From positions 3,848 to 59,371 of the forward strand of contig JAPYUM010000019.1 in NCBI GenBank assembly GCA_029940535.1: DNA of 55,524 bases. Direction: 5' to 3'. Each line of letters starts with the position of its first letter. Position 1 is the first letter of the stretch. Origin of the DNA: Vicinamibacterales bacterium (GTDB taxonomy: Bacteria; Acidobacteriota; Vicinamibacteria; Vicinamibacterales; UBA8438). A program made the translations under genes and the position numbers. Below are positions 1 to 9,086 of the stretch, one piece after another. The notes below the pieces were generated by a model. That model was not told the origin of the DNA. It saw only the letters and a list, made by a program, of their open reading frames with translations, and did not search any database.

Positions 1-2
1 GG

Positions 3-71
3 CGGGTGTTTCTGGTCTACGCGGTCGCCGGAGAGAGCGGTATCGCGATCGCCGAGGTGCATGTGGATTAG
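3..71 (+). CDS. C-terminal end of an upstream gene (partial)
   Basis: A reading frame open from the left edge ends at TAG 69-71 and codes for 22 residues ending IAIAEVHVD. It alternates hydrophobic and charged residues like the last strands of a beta-rich secreted protein. The stop lies 26 bases before the next ATG on the same strand, so it could be the gene preceding the NHL lipoprotein in one transcription unit. Too little is present to name a family. The other two frames over this stretch are arginine-rich and look non-coding. Confidence 0.45.
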   Translation, partial: RVFLVYAVAGESGIAIAEVHVD

Positions 72-97
72 AACGTCACGCGAGTGGGAGGACTGGA

Positions 98-1252
98 ATG
101 ACTGACAACCGAGGGCGTTTCATGACACGCGCCGGTCTTGCCGCGGTGGTGGTATCGCTGGCGACCGTCGCCGGGTGTGGTGGGGGAGAGCCGATGGAGG
201 CCGAGCCGGAGATGGCGATGGCCGAAGCGGAGACGGGAACCGGGAGCGACTGGGTCGACCGCCCGCTGCCGAATCCGACTGGAGAAGTGCTTCTGGACTG
301 GGCGAAGTTACCCGACAACCGTGAATGGGGGTCGACGGCCGGGATCGATATCGGTCCCGACGGTCACGTGTGGGTCTACGACCGGTGCGGCGGCCTGGCG
401 CTGGCTGGCGGCTGCGAAGAGAACCCGGAGCGCGACCCGATCTTCAAGTTCAACAAGGACACCGGCGAGATTATGGCCCAGTTCGGGAAGGGTCTGTTCG
501 TGCTGCCCCACGGAATTCACGCTGATGATGATGGCAACGTCTGGGTCACCGACTCTCAAGGCAACGAGTCCGGGACGAAGGGCCACCAGGTCATCAAGTT
601 CAGTCCCGAGGGCGAGGAATTACTGCGGCTCGGAACCGCTGGCCAGCCCGGGAGCGGGCCGGGGCAGCTCAACGAACCGTGCGACGTCATCACCGCCCCC
701 AACGGCGATATCTTCGTCTCCGATGGTCACAGTGGTCAGAATCCCGATCCGCCCGAGGGTGCGACCGGTCGCATTCTGAAATTCTCGGCCGACGGGACGT
801 TCATCAAAGAATGGGGAGAGATCGGGTTCAGGCCCGGACAGTTCCGGACGCCCCACGCGATGGAGTTCGACTCGGCTGGACGTCTCTATGTGGCGGACCG
901 CGGCAACCATCGTATCCAGATCTTCGACCAGGAAGGCGAGCTGCTCGACACGTACGAGCAGTACAGCCGGATCAGCGGACTGTTCATCACCGCCGACGAC
1001 ACGCTGTATGCGATTGACTCGGAGTCTGGCGTGCAGAATCACCCGGGATGGAAGACCGGCGTGCGAATTGGACCGGCCGGCGAGGACCGGTTGACCGGGT
1101 TCGTGCCACCGCATCCGCACGAGGTCCGGTTTCTGCAGGGGGTGGCTGGCGAAGGCGTGGCGGTGGACGCCGACGGGAACGTCTACGCCGCAGAGGGTCC
1201 CGGGTCACGTCCGACCGCTGGCGGCGGGGTCACCAAGTACGTCGCGAATTAG
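98..1252 (+). CDS. NHL-repeat beta-propeller lipoprotein
   Basis: A 384-residue exported beta-propeller protein. The N-terminus has a positive stretch, a hydrophobic core and a lipobox ending VAGC near residue 26, followed by an acidic Met/Glu/Ala linker, so it should be a lipid-anchored periplasmic or surface protein. From about residue 60 on there are repeated blade signatures (DDDGNVWVTD, PNGDIFVSDGH, SAGRLYVADRGNHRIQIFD, ADGNVYAAE) with GPGQ/RPGQF linkers, the pattern of NHL repeats and of the lyase domain of peptidyl-alpha-hydroxyglycine alpha-amidating lyase. Enzyme activity is not shown by the sequence; ligand or carbohydrate binding is equally possible. The ATG at 98 is preceded by GGGAGGA at a good distance. 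The gene ends 67 bases before the end of a convergent SMP-30-like gene. Confidence 0.85.
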   Translation: MTDNRGRFMTRAGLAAVVVSLATVAGCGGGEPMEAEPEMAMAEAETGTGSDWVDRPLPNPTGEVLLDWAKLPDNREWGSTAGIDIGPDGHVWVYDRCGGLALAGGCEENPERDPIFKFNKDTGEIMAQFGKGLFVLPHGIHADDDGNVWVTDSQGNESGTKGHQVIKFSPEGEELLRLGTAGQPGSGPGQLNEPCDVITAPNGDIFVSDGHSGQNPDPPEGATGRILKFSADGTFIKEWGEIGFRPGQFRTPHAMEFDSAGRLYVADRGNHRIQIFDQEGELLDTYEQYSRISGLFITADDTLYAIDSESGVQNHPGWKTGVRIGPAGEDRLTGFVPPHPHEVRFLQGVAGEGVAVDADGNVYAAEGPGSRPTAGGGVTKYVAN

Positions 1253-1319
1253 GACCTAGACGGGCGAGCTGTGAGCGCGAAAGCAACGCCGCCAGCTGGG
1301 ATGCCCTGCCCGAAGAGTT

Positions 1320-2153
1320 CTACTGGAACGTGACGCGGGACACGCTTGGTGGGTCGTCGCCCTCGAACGTGGGGTGGACGACATACACGTCGTCACCGAT
1401 AACCGCGGCCGTTGTCGCTGGCGTCTCGAAGGTCGCGACCCCCGCCACCTCGGCGGTCGACCAGTCGTCCGTGCTCGTGAGGGCGACTACACGACTGTCC
1501 GAATTGCTGACGATCGCCAGACGTCCGGCGGACCAGACGATGCCGTCGCCGCCTGGTATGGCCGCCGGGAGGGTGACGGCTGCTGCCGACGACGGGTCGC
1601 GCACCGGTATCTTCCACAGTTCCTCGCCTCGCGCCACGAGTAGATAGCCGGCGGGATGCACTTCGATACCGTTGGGGCCGCCGGCCTGGTCGTCGAAACG
1701 ATGCAGCAGCGACGCCTCGTAGTCACGGGTCACTTGGTACACCGCGTTCAGCATCGTGTCCGTCACATACACCGTTCCGTCGTCCGCCACCGCGACGTCG
1801 TTGGCGAAGTAGGCGGCGTCGTCCGGTGGGTTGGTGACCGCCGCGGCGAGATCGACCAGGGCGATCCGCTCACCCGAGGTCAGGTCATAGACCGCCAACT
1901 CAGCCTGGCCCGCGCTGCTCCCGTCGAAGGCCGCGCGGTCGGAATTGGCCACCAGCAATCGGTCCCGCACTTCGTCGACCTCGATGCCGACAGACGACAC
2001 CAGATCGGGATCGGCGATCACCGTGCTGACGCGTCCGTCCGGGTGAATCTCTAGGATCGAACCTTCCGACAACGACCCCGTCAGAATCCGGCCGTTGGTC
2101 CGGTCGTATTCGACGCCCTCCGGGATAAAGCCGCCGCGCTCGGCCACGATCAC
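1320..2153 (-). CDS. SMP-30/gluconolactonase-like beta-propeller protein, N-terminus probably missing
   Basis: A 277-residue six-bladed propeller of the SMP-30/gluconolactonase/LRE type: FIPEGVEYD, VSSVGIEVD, ANDVAVADDGTVYVTD and PNGIEVHPAGYLLVA are typical blade turns, and such proteins bind a divalent metal to hydrolyse lactones. The first usable start is a GTG at 2153, with no visible Shine-Dalgarno. The same frame stays open upstream as an Ala/Pro/Glu-rich segment (PPAEEALPSAIPAAEAPSPV), typical of the linker after a signal peptide. It then runs into a stop inside a GC-rich intergenic repeat (2216-2246). The expected signal peptide is absent. I infer that the 5' end was lost or replaced at the repeat. 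The internal GTG may still give a cytoplasmic product, or the gene may be decaying. Confidence 0.7.
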   Translation of the reverse strand: MIVAERGGFIPEGVEYDRTNGRILTGSLSEGSILEIHPDGRVSTVIADPDLVSSVGIEVDEVRDRLLVANSDRAAFDGSSAGQAELAVYDLTSGERIALVDLAAAVTNPPDDAAYFANDVAVADDGTVYVTDTMLNAVYQVTRDYEASLLHRFDDQAGGPNGIEVHPAGYLLVARGEELWKIPVRDPSSAAAVTLPAAIPGGDGIVWSAGRLAIVSNSDSRVVALTSTDDWSTAEVAGVATFETPATTAAVIGDDVYVVHPTFEGDDPPSVSRVTFQ

Positions 2154-2215
2154 ATCGGGGAATGAGACTGGCGATGGTGCCTCTGCCGCGGGGATGGCGC
2201 TCGGTAGCGCTTCTT

Positions 2216-2246
2216 CCGCGGGGGGTTCGGGGCGTAGCCCCGTCTA
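2216..2246 (-). repeat. GC-rich intergenic repeat R1, partial copy
   Basis: Read on the minus strand this begins TAGACGGGGCTACGCCCCGA and matches the first about 30 bases of the long copies at 24947-25039 and 54776-54858. It contains the GGGGC-TAC-GCCCC stem. The remainder of the unit is missing, and the SMP-30-like gene follows directly. Confidence 0.65.
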
Positions 2247-2258
2247 AGTAACAGATAT

Positions 2259-2274
2259 ATCATCATGGGATGAT
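2259..2274. promoter_or_regulatory. Perfect inverted repeat upstream of typA
   Basis: ATCATC-ATGG-GATGAT forms a perfect 6-bp stem with a 4-base loop, ending 21 bases before the GTG start of typA. It lies in the only AT-rich stretch of this intergenic region. It could be an operator or a leader hairpin near the ribosome site. No factor can be named. Confidence 0.3.
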
Positions 2275-2295
2275 CACTTCCTGTTCGGACCCCAT

Positions 2296-4134
<1,839 letters not shown>

Positions 4135-4261
4135 GTTTCCTGGCATTCCGTCCATCAAGGGCGGACGTCGCGGCATTGACTCAGCGGGGTCACATGCCAC
4201 TTACATGCTCCCTCCTCGCGCCTAGCCAGACGACCGGCTTACCAGGAAACCGGGCCGCATC

Positions 4262-5683
4262 CTAGATCTTGCGTCGCTTCCATGTCCCGCGTCGGAATAC
4301 CAGCACCCCGACCACCGCGAGCAGGCTCTGGCAGCAGGCGATGGCCGCGAACAGTCCTGTTGGCCCGAATCCGGCCGGCCCGGACAGCGTCCAGGCCAGG
4401 GGCAGCTGGACGACCCAGAAGATGAAGAAGTTGATCCAGGTCGGCGTCGTGGTGTCGCCCGAGCCATTGAACGCCTGGACCGTGACCAGCCCGAAGCCCC
4501 AGAAGACATAGCTGAAGCTGATCGTTCGGAGACACGCAATGGCGGTGGCGGCCGCGGCCGGTTCGGTCGTGAACAACGCGACGATCGGCTCGGCGAGTGC
4601 GAAGAGGAACAGCCCGACCGACCCCAGGAACGCCGAACTGCATCGCGCGGTGAACCAGACGGACCGCTCGGCCCGCTCCGGATTCCCGGCCCCGAGGTTC
4701 TGGCCGACGAGCGTGGCCGCCGCATTGCCCATGCCCCAGGCGGGAAGCAGAATGAAGATGATGATGCGGATGGCGATCGTGTAGCCGGCCAGTGCCGTCT
4801 CGCCGAAGGGCGCGAGGATCCGGATCAAGCCAAGGAAGCTGGCCGTACTGATCAGATACTGCACGACACCGATTCCGCTGACCCGCAGCAGCCGGCCCAT
4901 CACCGCCAGATCCATCGTGACCCGCCGCCAGTCGATGCGGATCACGCCTCGTCCGTTCGTCAGATGCCGGATTTGATAGAGCACGCCCATGGCGCGGCCG
5001 AACGTCGTGGCGATGGCCGCACCCTCGAGCCCCATCTCGGGGAACGGTCCGAGTCCGAAAATCAACACCGGGTCGAGCACGATGTTGATGAGGTTCGCCA
5101 GCCACAGCGAGCGCATGGCTAGCGCCGCGTCTCCGGCGCCTCGGAAGATGGCGTTGATCAGGAACAGCAGCATCACCGTGATGCTGCCGCCAAGCATGAT
5201 CGACGTGAACGAGCGGCCGTTGGCCGCCAGCTCCGGCGTTGCGCCGAGCATCTGCAGCAGATCCGACGCCCAGACCACGCCGATGGTCCCGAGCACGATG
5301 GACACCGCAATGCCGGTGGCGATCGCCTGTACGGCCGTGACCGAGGCCTGTTCAGGCGAGCCTTCGCCGATGCGTCGCGCCACCATCGCCGTCGTGCCCA
5401 TACAGAGACCGATGGCCACGGAGAAGACGAGTGCGAGCAGCGAATCCGACAGGCCGAGAATGGCGACCGCTTCTGGACCGAGCCGAGCGACAAAGAACAC
5501 ATCGACCACCGCGAACAGCGATTGCATCGACATTTCGAGCACCATCGGGATGGCCAACAGCATGACGGCGCGCCCGATACTGCCCGTCGTGTAGTCGCGG
5601 GGCACTCCCCGAATCGAATTCCGAATGTCGGTCCACGCTCCGGTTCGCGGACTGGTGACCGGCGGGGCACCTGACAGTGACAT
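4262..5683 (-). CDS. MATE family multidrug efflux transporter
   Basis: A 473-residue inner-membrane antiporter with about twelve hydrophobic segments arranged as two homologous halves. The N-half carries the MATE signature (MVLEMSMQSLFAVVDVFFVARLGPEAVAILGLS) and the C-half the equivalent (FLGLIRILAPFGETALAGYTIAIRI, VGQNLGAGNPERAERS). Members export cationic drugs or metabolites in exchange for Na+ or H+; the substrate cannot be read from the sequence. ATG at 5683 is preceded by a weak GAGG. It ends in basic residues (RRGTWKRRKI). Its 3' end faces typA across 127 bases. It looks like a single-gene unit. Confidence 0.93.
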   Translation of the reverse strand: MSLSGAPPVTSPRTGAWTDIRNSIRGVPRDYTTGSIGRAVMLLAIPMVLEMSMQSLFAVVDVFFVARLGPEAVAILGLSDSLLALVFSVAIGLCMGTTAMVARRIGEGSPEQASVTAVQAIATGIAVSIVLGTIGVVWASDLLQMLGATPELAANGRSFTSIMLGGSITVMLLFLINAIFRGAGDAALAMRSLWLANLINIVLDPVLIFGLGPFPEMGLEGAAIATTFGRAMGVLYQIRHLTNGRGVIRIDWRRVTMDLAVMGRLLRVSGIGVVQYLISTASFLGLIRILAPFGETALAGYTIAIRIIIFILLPAWGMGNAAATLVGQNLGAGNPERAERSVWFTARCSSAFLGSVGLFLFALAEPIVALFTTEPAAAATAIACLRTISFSYVFWGFGLVTVQAFNGSGDTTTPTWINFFIFWVVQLPLAWTLSGPAGFGPTGLFAAIACCQSLLAVVGVLVFRRGTWKRRKI

Positions 5684-6122
5684 GAAACCTCAGACGCGCC
5701 GTCCGGCGCGTGACATAACACGGTGTAAGTGGACCCGTATCTGGCGATGCCGACAGAACGAGCTCGGATTACAGGTCGCCCGACCGCCCGGGGCGGTGGA
5801 CAGCAACAAATCAGCGGTTGAGATGGGGGACGCGGGGTCCCGGTGCGGATCTGGCAGACCTACCCGAAGGTCAGGGAACTCATGAGTGCGAGACGATAAT
5901 CTGGAGGCGCATTGGCTTCGGTCCTTCCACCTTCCCTACCGGCCACGCGGGAGCGTGGGCGATAACCGCCAGCGGCGGGAAGAAGATAGTTTCCACACGA
6001 TATCACAGCCGTTGGTTGGAATAACTCGTAGCCGCCAGCGGGCTTCGTCTGGGCTATCATACGGACACTGTCTGTCTTGTGATTTGCTCCCGGTCCGCCG
6101 ACCGGGCCTCAAGGAGGTTCCA
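5684..6122. other. Divergent intergenic region, 439 bases, with hairpins
   Basis: No open frame here has gene-like composition; the frame continuing upstream of the next gene is rich in Arg/Ser and lacks a signal peptide. There are stems CCACGC-GGGA-GCGTGG (5946-5961 approximately), ACCGCC-CGG-GGCGGT (near 5789) and CCCGGTC-CGCC-GACCGGG (6088-6105), the last just before the Shine-Dalgarno of the NHL gene. A possible -10 TATCAT lies at 6055-6060 without a clear -35. I recognise no riboswitch or tRNA. Confidence 0.4.
6088..6105 (+). promoter_or_regulatory. Leader hairpin before the NHL gene
   Basis: A perfect 7-bp stem, CCCGGTC-CGCC-GACCGGG, ends five bases before the AAGGAGG ribosome site of the gene at 6123. 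A hairpin this close could modulate translation or stabilise the message. Confidence 0.35.
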
Positions 6123-7199
6123 GTGAAACGTTTCATGATCGCCGTGGCGCTTGTTGCTCTGGCCGCGCCCGTGTTCGCGCAGCAGAACGTGCCGGAAATT
6201 CCGTTCGTGTCGGTGCCGGACTACCTGAAGTACCCAGCCACGATGAATCTCGGCGAGACCCTCGGGGTGGCGGAAAACTCCAAGGGCCACCTGATCGTGC
6301 TGAACCACCCCGGCTCGTCCACCACGGGGCCGTTGTTCGGCAACGCCACGACCAACCTGCTCGAGTTCGACGATCGGGGGAATTTCGTGCGCGAGGTCGG
6401 CCAGAACGTGTATGGCTTCGGTTATGGCCACTCGGTCCGGTTCGACAATGAGGACAATCTTTGGATCGTCGACAAAGGGACGAACGCCGTGACCAAGATC
6501 AACCCGGACGGCTACGTCGTGTTGAATCTCGGGCGTCGTCCCGAAGGGTTCGACGAGTACCATCACCCGCCCGCCAGTGAGGCGCGACAGGTGGACAGTT
6601 ACTTCGGCGGCCCGACTGATGTCGGGTGGGACGCCGACGGCAACATCTACGTGAGCGACGGCTACATCAACTCGCGGGTTGGCAAGATGGACAAGTGGGG
6701 GAACTGGCTGAAGTCGTGGGGCAGCTACGGGAACGAGCCCGGACAGTTCCGCCTGCCGCACAGTCTCCAGGTGGACCGCGCCGGCAATGTGTATGTGGCC
6801 GACCGTTCCAACCGGAGGATTCAGAAGTACGACTCGGACGGCAACCTCCTGAAGTCGATCGTCATGGCGGTTCCATTCGACAAGAACTACCAGCCGGTGC
6901 TTGGCAACCGGAACCCGGGTCGTCCCGATGCGCACGCGCCGTGGGCGCTCTGTATCTCCGGCGGTGACACGCAGTATCTGTTCGCTTCTGACGAGGATCC
7001 GGGCCGCATCTACAAGATGACACTGGACGGCGAGATGCTGGGCTACCTCGGAGAGTCTGGTCGCGGGCCGGGACAGTTCAACTGGATCCACGGTATTTCC
7101 TGCCGCGATGAGAACGTCCTGTTCATCGCTGACATGAACAACTGGCGGGTACAGAAGTTGATGTTGAACCAGACTGCTCGGACCTCGAACGAGCAGTAA
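6123..7199 (+). CDS. Secreted NHL-repeat beta-propeller protein
   Basis: A 358-residue exported protein. I chose GTG 6123 because AAGGAGG lies seven bases upstream and the product then begins with a clean signal peptide (MKRFMIAVALVALAAPVFAQQ, cleavage after AQ near 20). The longer upstream frame is poor coding sequence. The mature part is a beta-propeller with NHL-type blades (DNEDNLWIVDKGTNAVTKI, DADGNIYVSDGYINSRVGK, DRAGNVYVADRSNRRIQKYD, NVLFIADMNNWRVQKL) and the GNEPGQFRLPHSL linker, as in the PAL lyase domain. There is no lipobox, so it is probably soluble periplasmic or secreted. A strong terminator hairpin follows at 7265. It appears to be a monocistronic unit. Confidence 0.88.
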   Translation: MKRFMIAVALVALAAPVFAQQNVPEIPFVSVPDYLKYPATMNLGETLGVAENSKGHLIVLNHPGSSTTGPLFGNATTNLLEFDDRGNFVREVGQNVYGFGYGHSVRFDNEDNLWIVDKGTNAVTKINPDGYVVLNLGRRPEGFDEYHHPPASEARQVDSYFGGPTDVGWDADGNIYVSDGYINSRVGKMDKWGNWLKSWGSYGNEPGQFRLPHSLQVDRAGNVYVADRSNRRIQKYDSDGNLLKSIVMAVPFDKNYQPVLGNRNPGRPDAHAPWALCISGGDTQYLFASDEDPGRIYKMTLDGEMLGYLGESGRGPGQFNWIHGISCRDENVLFIADMNNWRVQKLMLNQTARTSNEQ

Positions 7200-7210
7200 C
7201 CGGCGTGACG

Positions 7211-7246
7211 ACCGCCGACCGCGTACGACCCGCGCGGTCCGGCGGC
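7211..7246 (+). other. Imperfect hairpin after the NHL gene
   Basis: CCGCCGACCGCG is followed after seven bases by CGCGCGGTCCGGCGG, giving an imperfect GC stem 12 bases after the stop codon at 7199. It may act with the next hairpin in 3'-end formation. Confidence 0.35.
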
Positions 7247-7264
7247 GACTAGTGTTGTCGACGG

Positions 7265-7298
7265 GGAGGTGCTGGCGCGTACGCGTGCCAGCGCCTCC
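7265..7298 (+). terminator. Strong hairpin terminator
   Basis: GGAGGTGCTGGC and GCCAGCGCCTCC pair over 12 bases with one G-U pair around a 10-base loop, then GTTCCCTTCC. It has no long U tract, but its position 66 bases after the stop of the NHL gene and its stability suggest a terminator isolating the iron-type promoter downstream. Confidence 0.6.
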
Positions 7299-7379
7299 GT
7301 TCCCTTCCTGCGCTGTCCATCAGGCATTTGCCCCGAAGTGGGTCCAGTCTGGCCGCCTCCGACAAACCCGCGGTATTTT

Positions 7380-7394
7380 TGAGATTCAGTCTCA
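7380..7394. promoter_or_regulatory. TGAGA-N5-TCTCA operator, site 1
   Basis: TGAGATTCAGTCTCA is a 15-base palindrome directly upstream of the -35 box. It is 14/15 identical to the reverse complement of the site in front of feoAB (42845-42859). The 7-1-7 layout resembles boxes of Fur-superfamily regulators, but the regulator is not identified. Confidence 0.6.
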
Positions 7395-7400
7395 TTTCTA

Positions 7401-7429
7401 TTGACGACCAAAAAGGTCGGATATATCAT
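7401..7429 (+). promoter_or_regulatory. Sigma70-type promoter with palindrome in the spacer
   Basis: TTGACG (7401-7406) and TATCAT (7424-7429) are spaced 17 bases apart. The spacer contains the inverted repeat GACCAAAAAGGTC (7406-7418). The same arrangement (TTGACC, GACCAAATTGGTC, GATATA) precedes feoAB on the minus strand at 42874-42901. A repressor bound in the spacer would block RNA polymerase. Confidence 0.65.
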
Positions 7430-7432
7430 GGC

Positions 7433-7457
7433 GATCTCAAATTGAGATCGGATCTCA
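7433..7457. promoter_or_regulatory. Overlapping operators, site 2
   Basis: Two palindromes overlap just downstream of the -10: GATCTCAAATTGAGATC (7433-7449) and TGAGATCGGATCTCA (7443-7457). The second fits the TGAGA-N5-TCTCA consensus of site 1 and of the feoAB site. A run TTTTT follows. Position over the transcription start fits repression. Confidence 0.55.
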
Positions 7458-7480
7458 TTTTTAACGGGTGGAAAGAAAAG

Positions 7481-7512
7481 GGGCCCGCGGGTGCTGTCAC
7501 ACCCGACGGGCC
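7481..7512 (+). other. Leader hairpin of the flavinyl operon
   Basis: GGCCC-GC-GGGTG and CACCC-GAC-GGGCC form nested stems in the about 185-base leader between the operators and the ATG at 7642. No known riboswitch is recognised. The remaining leader shows no gene. Confidence 0.35.
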
Positions 7513-7641
7513 AACTGAACGGTCACTCGGCGTTTCCTTGAACGTGCTTCGAACCAGGTTACGTGAGCTGATGACGCATCCAGCAGTAACTATTGTAGAG
7601 ATGGTCGTCGGGGCGCGCAACCGCAACCGAGAGAACAGCCC

Positions 7642-9084
7642 ATGACGGCAAAGACAGACCAGGTCCCTTCCTGGCGCATACAGATGATCTCGGCGTTGGC
7701 GCTGTGCGCCCTCGCCACCACCGCGACCGCGCAAACCCAGCATGGCGATGATTCCCAGCCCACAGCGGTCGACACGGCGGTGGCCGGCGCTCCCACCGCG
7801 TCTGGGGAAGTCGACAACACTCCCGGTCCGCGTGCGAGCGACGGTACGAACGGGTCTCCGGCCGGCGCCGAAATCGCTGAGCAGCAACCCGATCTGGCGG
7901 AAGTACTGCGCCGACTGGATCTACTCGCCGAAGAAGTCGAGCGTTTGCGGAGCGGAGAGGATGTCGCACCGGTCAGTGTCGAAGATGCGCGGCGGTTGGG
8001 GTTGGCTCCGTCAGCGGCGGCCGCCTACGGTCTCGACCGTGGCGTCTCGATCGCCGGCTACGGAGAGATGCTCCTCGAGAATTTCTCCGACGAGACCGAG
8101 GCCGGCACGCCGACGGGTCGGACTACGCAGTTCGACTTTCTGCGCGCGATCATTTACGCCGGGTATCGATTCAACGACAAGTTCCTGTTTAACTCGGAAA
8201 TCGAGGTCGAGCACGCCAAGGAGATCTTTGTCGAGTTCGCCTATCTCGACTACCAGGCAACTGAGAACTTCGGTGTCCGCGGTGGCATGCTGCTGGCGCC
8301 AATGGGGCTGGTCAACGAGTTCCACGAGCCGACGGTGTTCATGGGCGCCGAGCGCCCCGTCACCGAGAACAGGGTCATCCCTTCGACATGGCGGGAGAAC
8401 GGTGCCGGCATCTACGGGACCCACGAGCTCGTGTCCTACCGGGCCTATGTAATGAACGGTTTCAACGGGGCGAAGTTCTCGTCTGGCGGCGTACGGGGCG
8501 GGCGCCAGAAGGGCGGCAAGGCGAAAGCGACCAGCATGGCCTTCACGGGCCGCGTGGACGTGACTCCGACGCCTGGGGTGTTCTTCGGGGCGAGCCTCTA
8601 CACGGGCGATTCGGGTCAGGGCGAGATCGTGGTCGACGGCACCGAGTACGGCGTGCGCACAACGATCTTCGACCTGCACGGACAGGCCCAGGTGCGTGGA
8701 TTCGATGTGCGTGCCTTGTTCGCTCGCGCCCATCTCGATGACGTCGCTCAGCTCAACACGTCTCTCGGCAACGCCGGGTCGACCGGTATCGGCGAGCGGA
8801 TGCAGGGCGCCTACATCCAGGTCGGCTACAACCTGCTGTCGCAGGTGGGGTCGTCCGGAGGGGTGGCCTTGACGCCGTACGTCCGGCTCGAACAGGTCGA
8901 TACCCAGGCTCGGATGCCGACCGGATTCGCCCGCAGCCTGTCGACGGACAACCGGTATGTCACCGCTGGCATCGAGCTGAAACCGATTCCTAACATCGTG
9001 GTCAAGGTCGACCACGCTTGGGTCAGCAATGACGCCGACACAGGGGTCAATCAATACAACGTCAACATGGGATACGCGTTCTGA
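7642..9084 (+). CDS. Outer-membrane porin-like beta-barrel protein
   Basis: A 480-residue exported protein. A signal peptide (basic start, LALCALATTATAQ, cleavage near residue 30) is followed by a low-complexity linker. A short Leu/Glu coiled coil follows (LAEVLRRLDLLAEEVERLRSG, about 90-112), like the periplasmic trimerising coils of OprB/OprO-type porins. The rest alternates aromatic and polar residues as in beta-barrel strands and ends with VNMGYAF, an outer-membrane C-terminal Phe signature. Segments such as FDFLRAIIYAGYRFNDKFLFNSEIEVEHAKE resemble phosphate-selective or substrate-specific porins. It is first in an operon with FMN-binding, membrane and ApbE genes (2-, 4- and -4-base spacing) behind an iron-type promoter, which suggests iron or redox-ligand entry. 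The substrate is inferred, not shown. Confidence 0.8.
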   Translation: MTAKTDQVPSWRIQMISALALCALATTATAQTQHGDDSQPTAVDTAVAGAPTASGEVDNTPGPRASDGTNGSPAGAEIAEQQPDLAEVLRRLDLLAEEVERLRSGEDVAPVSVEDARRLGLAPSAAAAYGLDRGVSIAGYGEMLLENFSDETEAGTPTGRTTQFDFLRAIIYAGYRFNDKFLFNSEIEVEHAKEIFVEFAYLDYQATENFGVRGGMLLAPMGLVNEFHEPTVFMGAERPVTENRVIPSTWRENGAGIYGTHELVSYRAYVMNGFNGAKFSSGGVRGGRQKGGKAKATSMAFTGRVDVTPTPGVFFGASLYTGDSGQGEIVVDGTEYGVRTTIFDLHGQAQVRGFDVRALFARAHLDDVAQLNTSLGNAGSTGIGERMQGAYIQVGYNLLSQVGSSGGVALTPYVRLEQVDTQARMPTGFARSLSTDNRYVTAGIELKPIPNIVVKVDHAWVSNDADTGVNQYNVNMGYAF

Positions 9085-9086
9085 CG

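Noticed and set aside
4135-4250. Ten-base inverted repeat GGTTTCCTGG / CCAGGAAACC between typA and the MATE gene, as ends of a mobile element
   Set aside because: A 10-base match over about 100 bases is expected by chance at this scale. There is no duplication or internal feature, and a bidirectional terminator is as likely.
5684-6122. A tRNA or riboswitch in the long intergenic region
   Set aside because: No cloverleaf with a TTC loop and acceptor stem, and no known riboswitch consensus, could be found; only isolated hairpins.
5886-6122. Upstream extension of the NHL gene to the ATG at 5886
   Set aside because: The extension is Arg/Ser-rich without a signal peptide, whereas GTG 6123 has AAGGAGG and a perfect signal peptide.
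8011-9054. A 347-codon open frame on the minus strand opposite the porin gene, and similar long antisense frames (for example 43014-44357, 13665-15248, 14855-15991)
   Set aside because: They are mirror frames of high-GC coding sequence. They lack ribosome sites and signal or fold features, and the sense frames contain clear conserved motifs.
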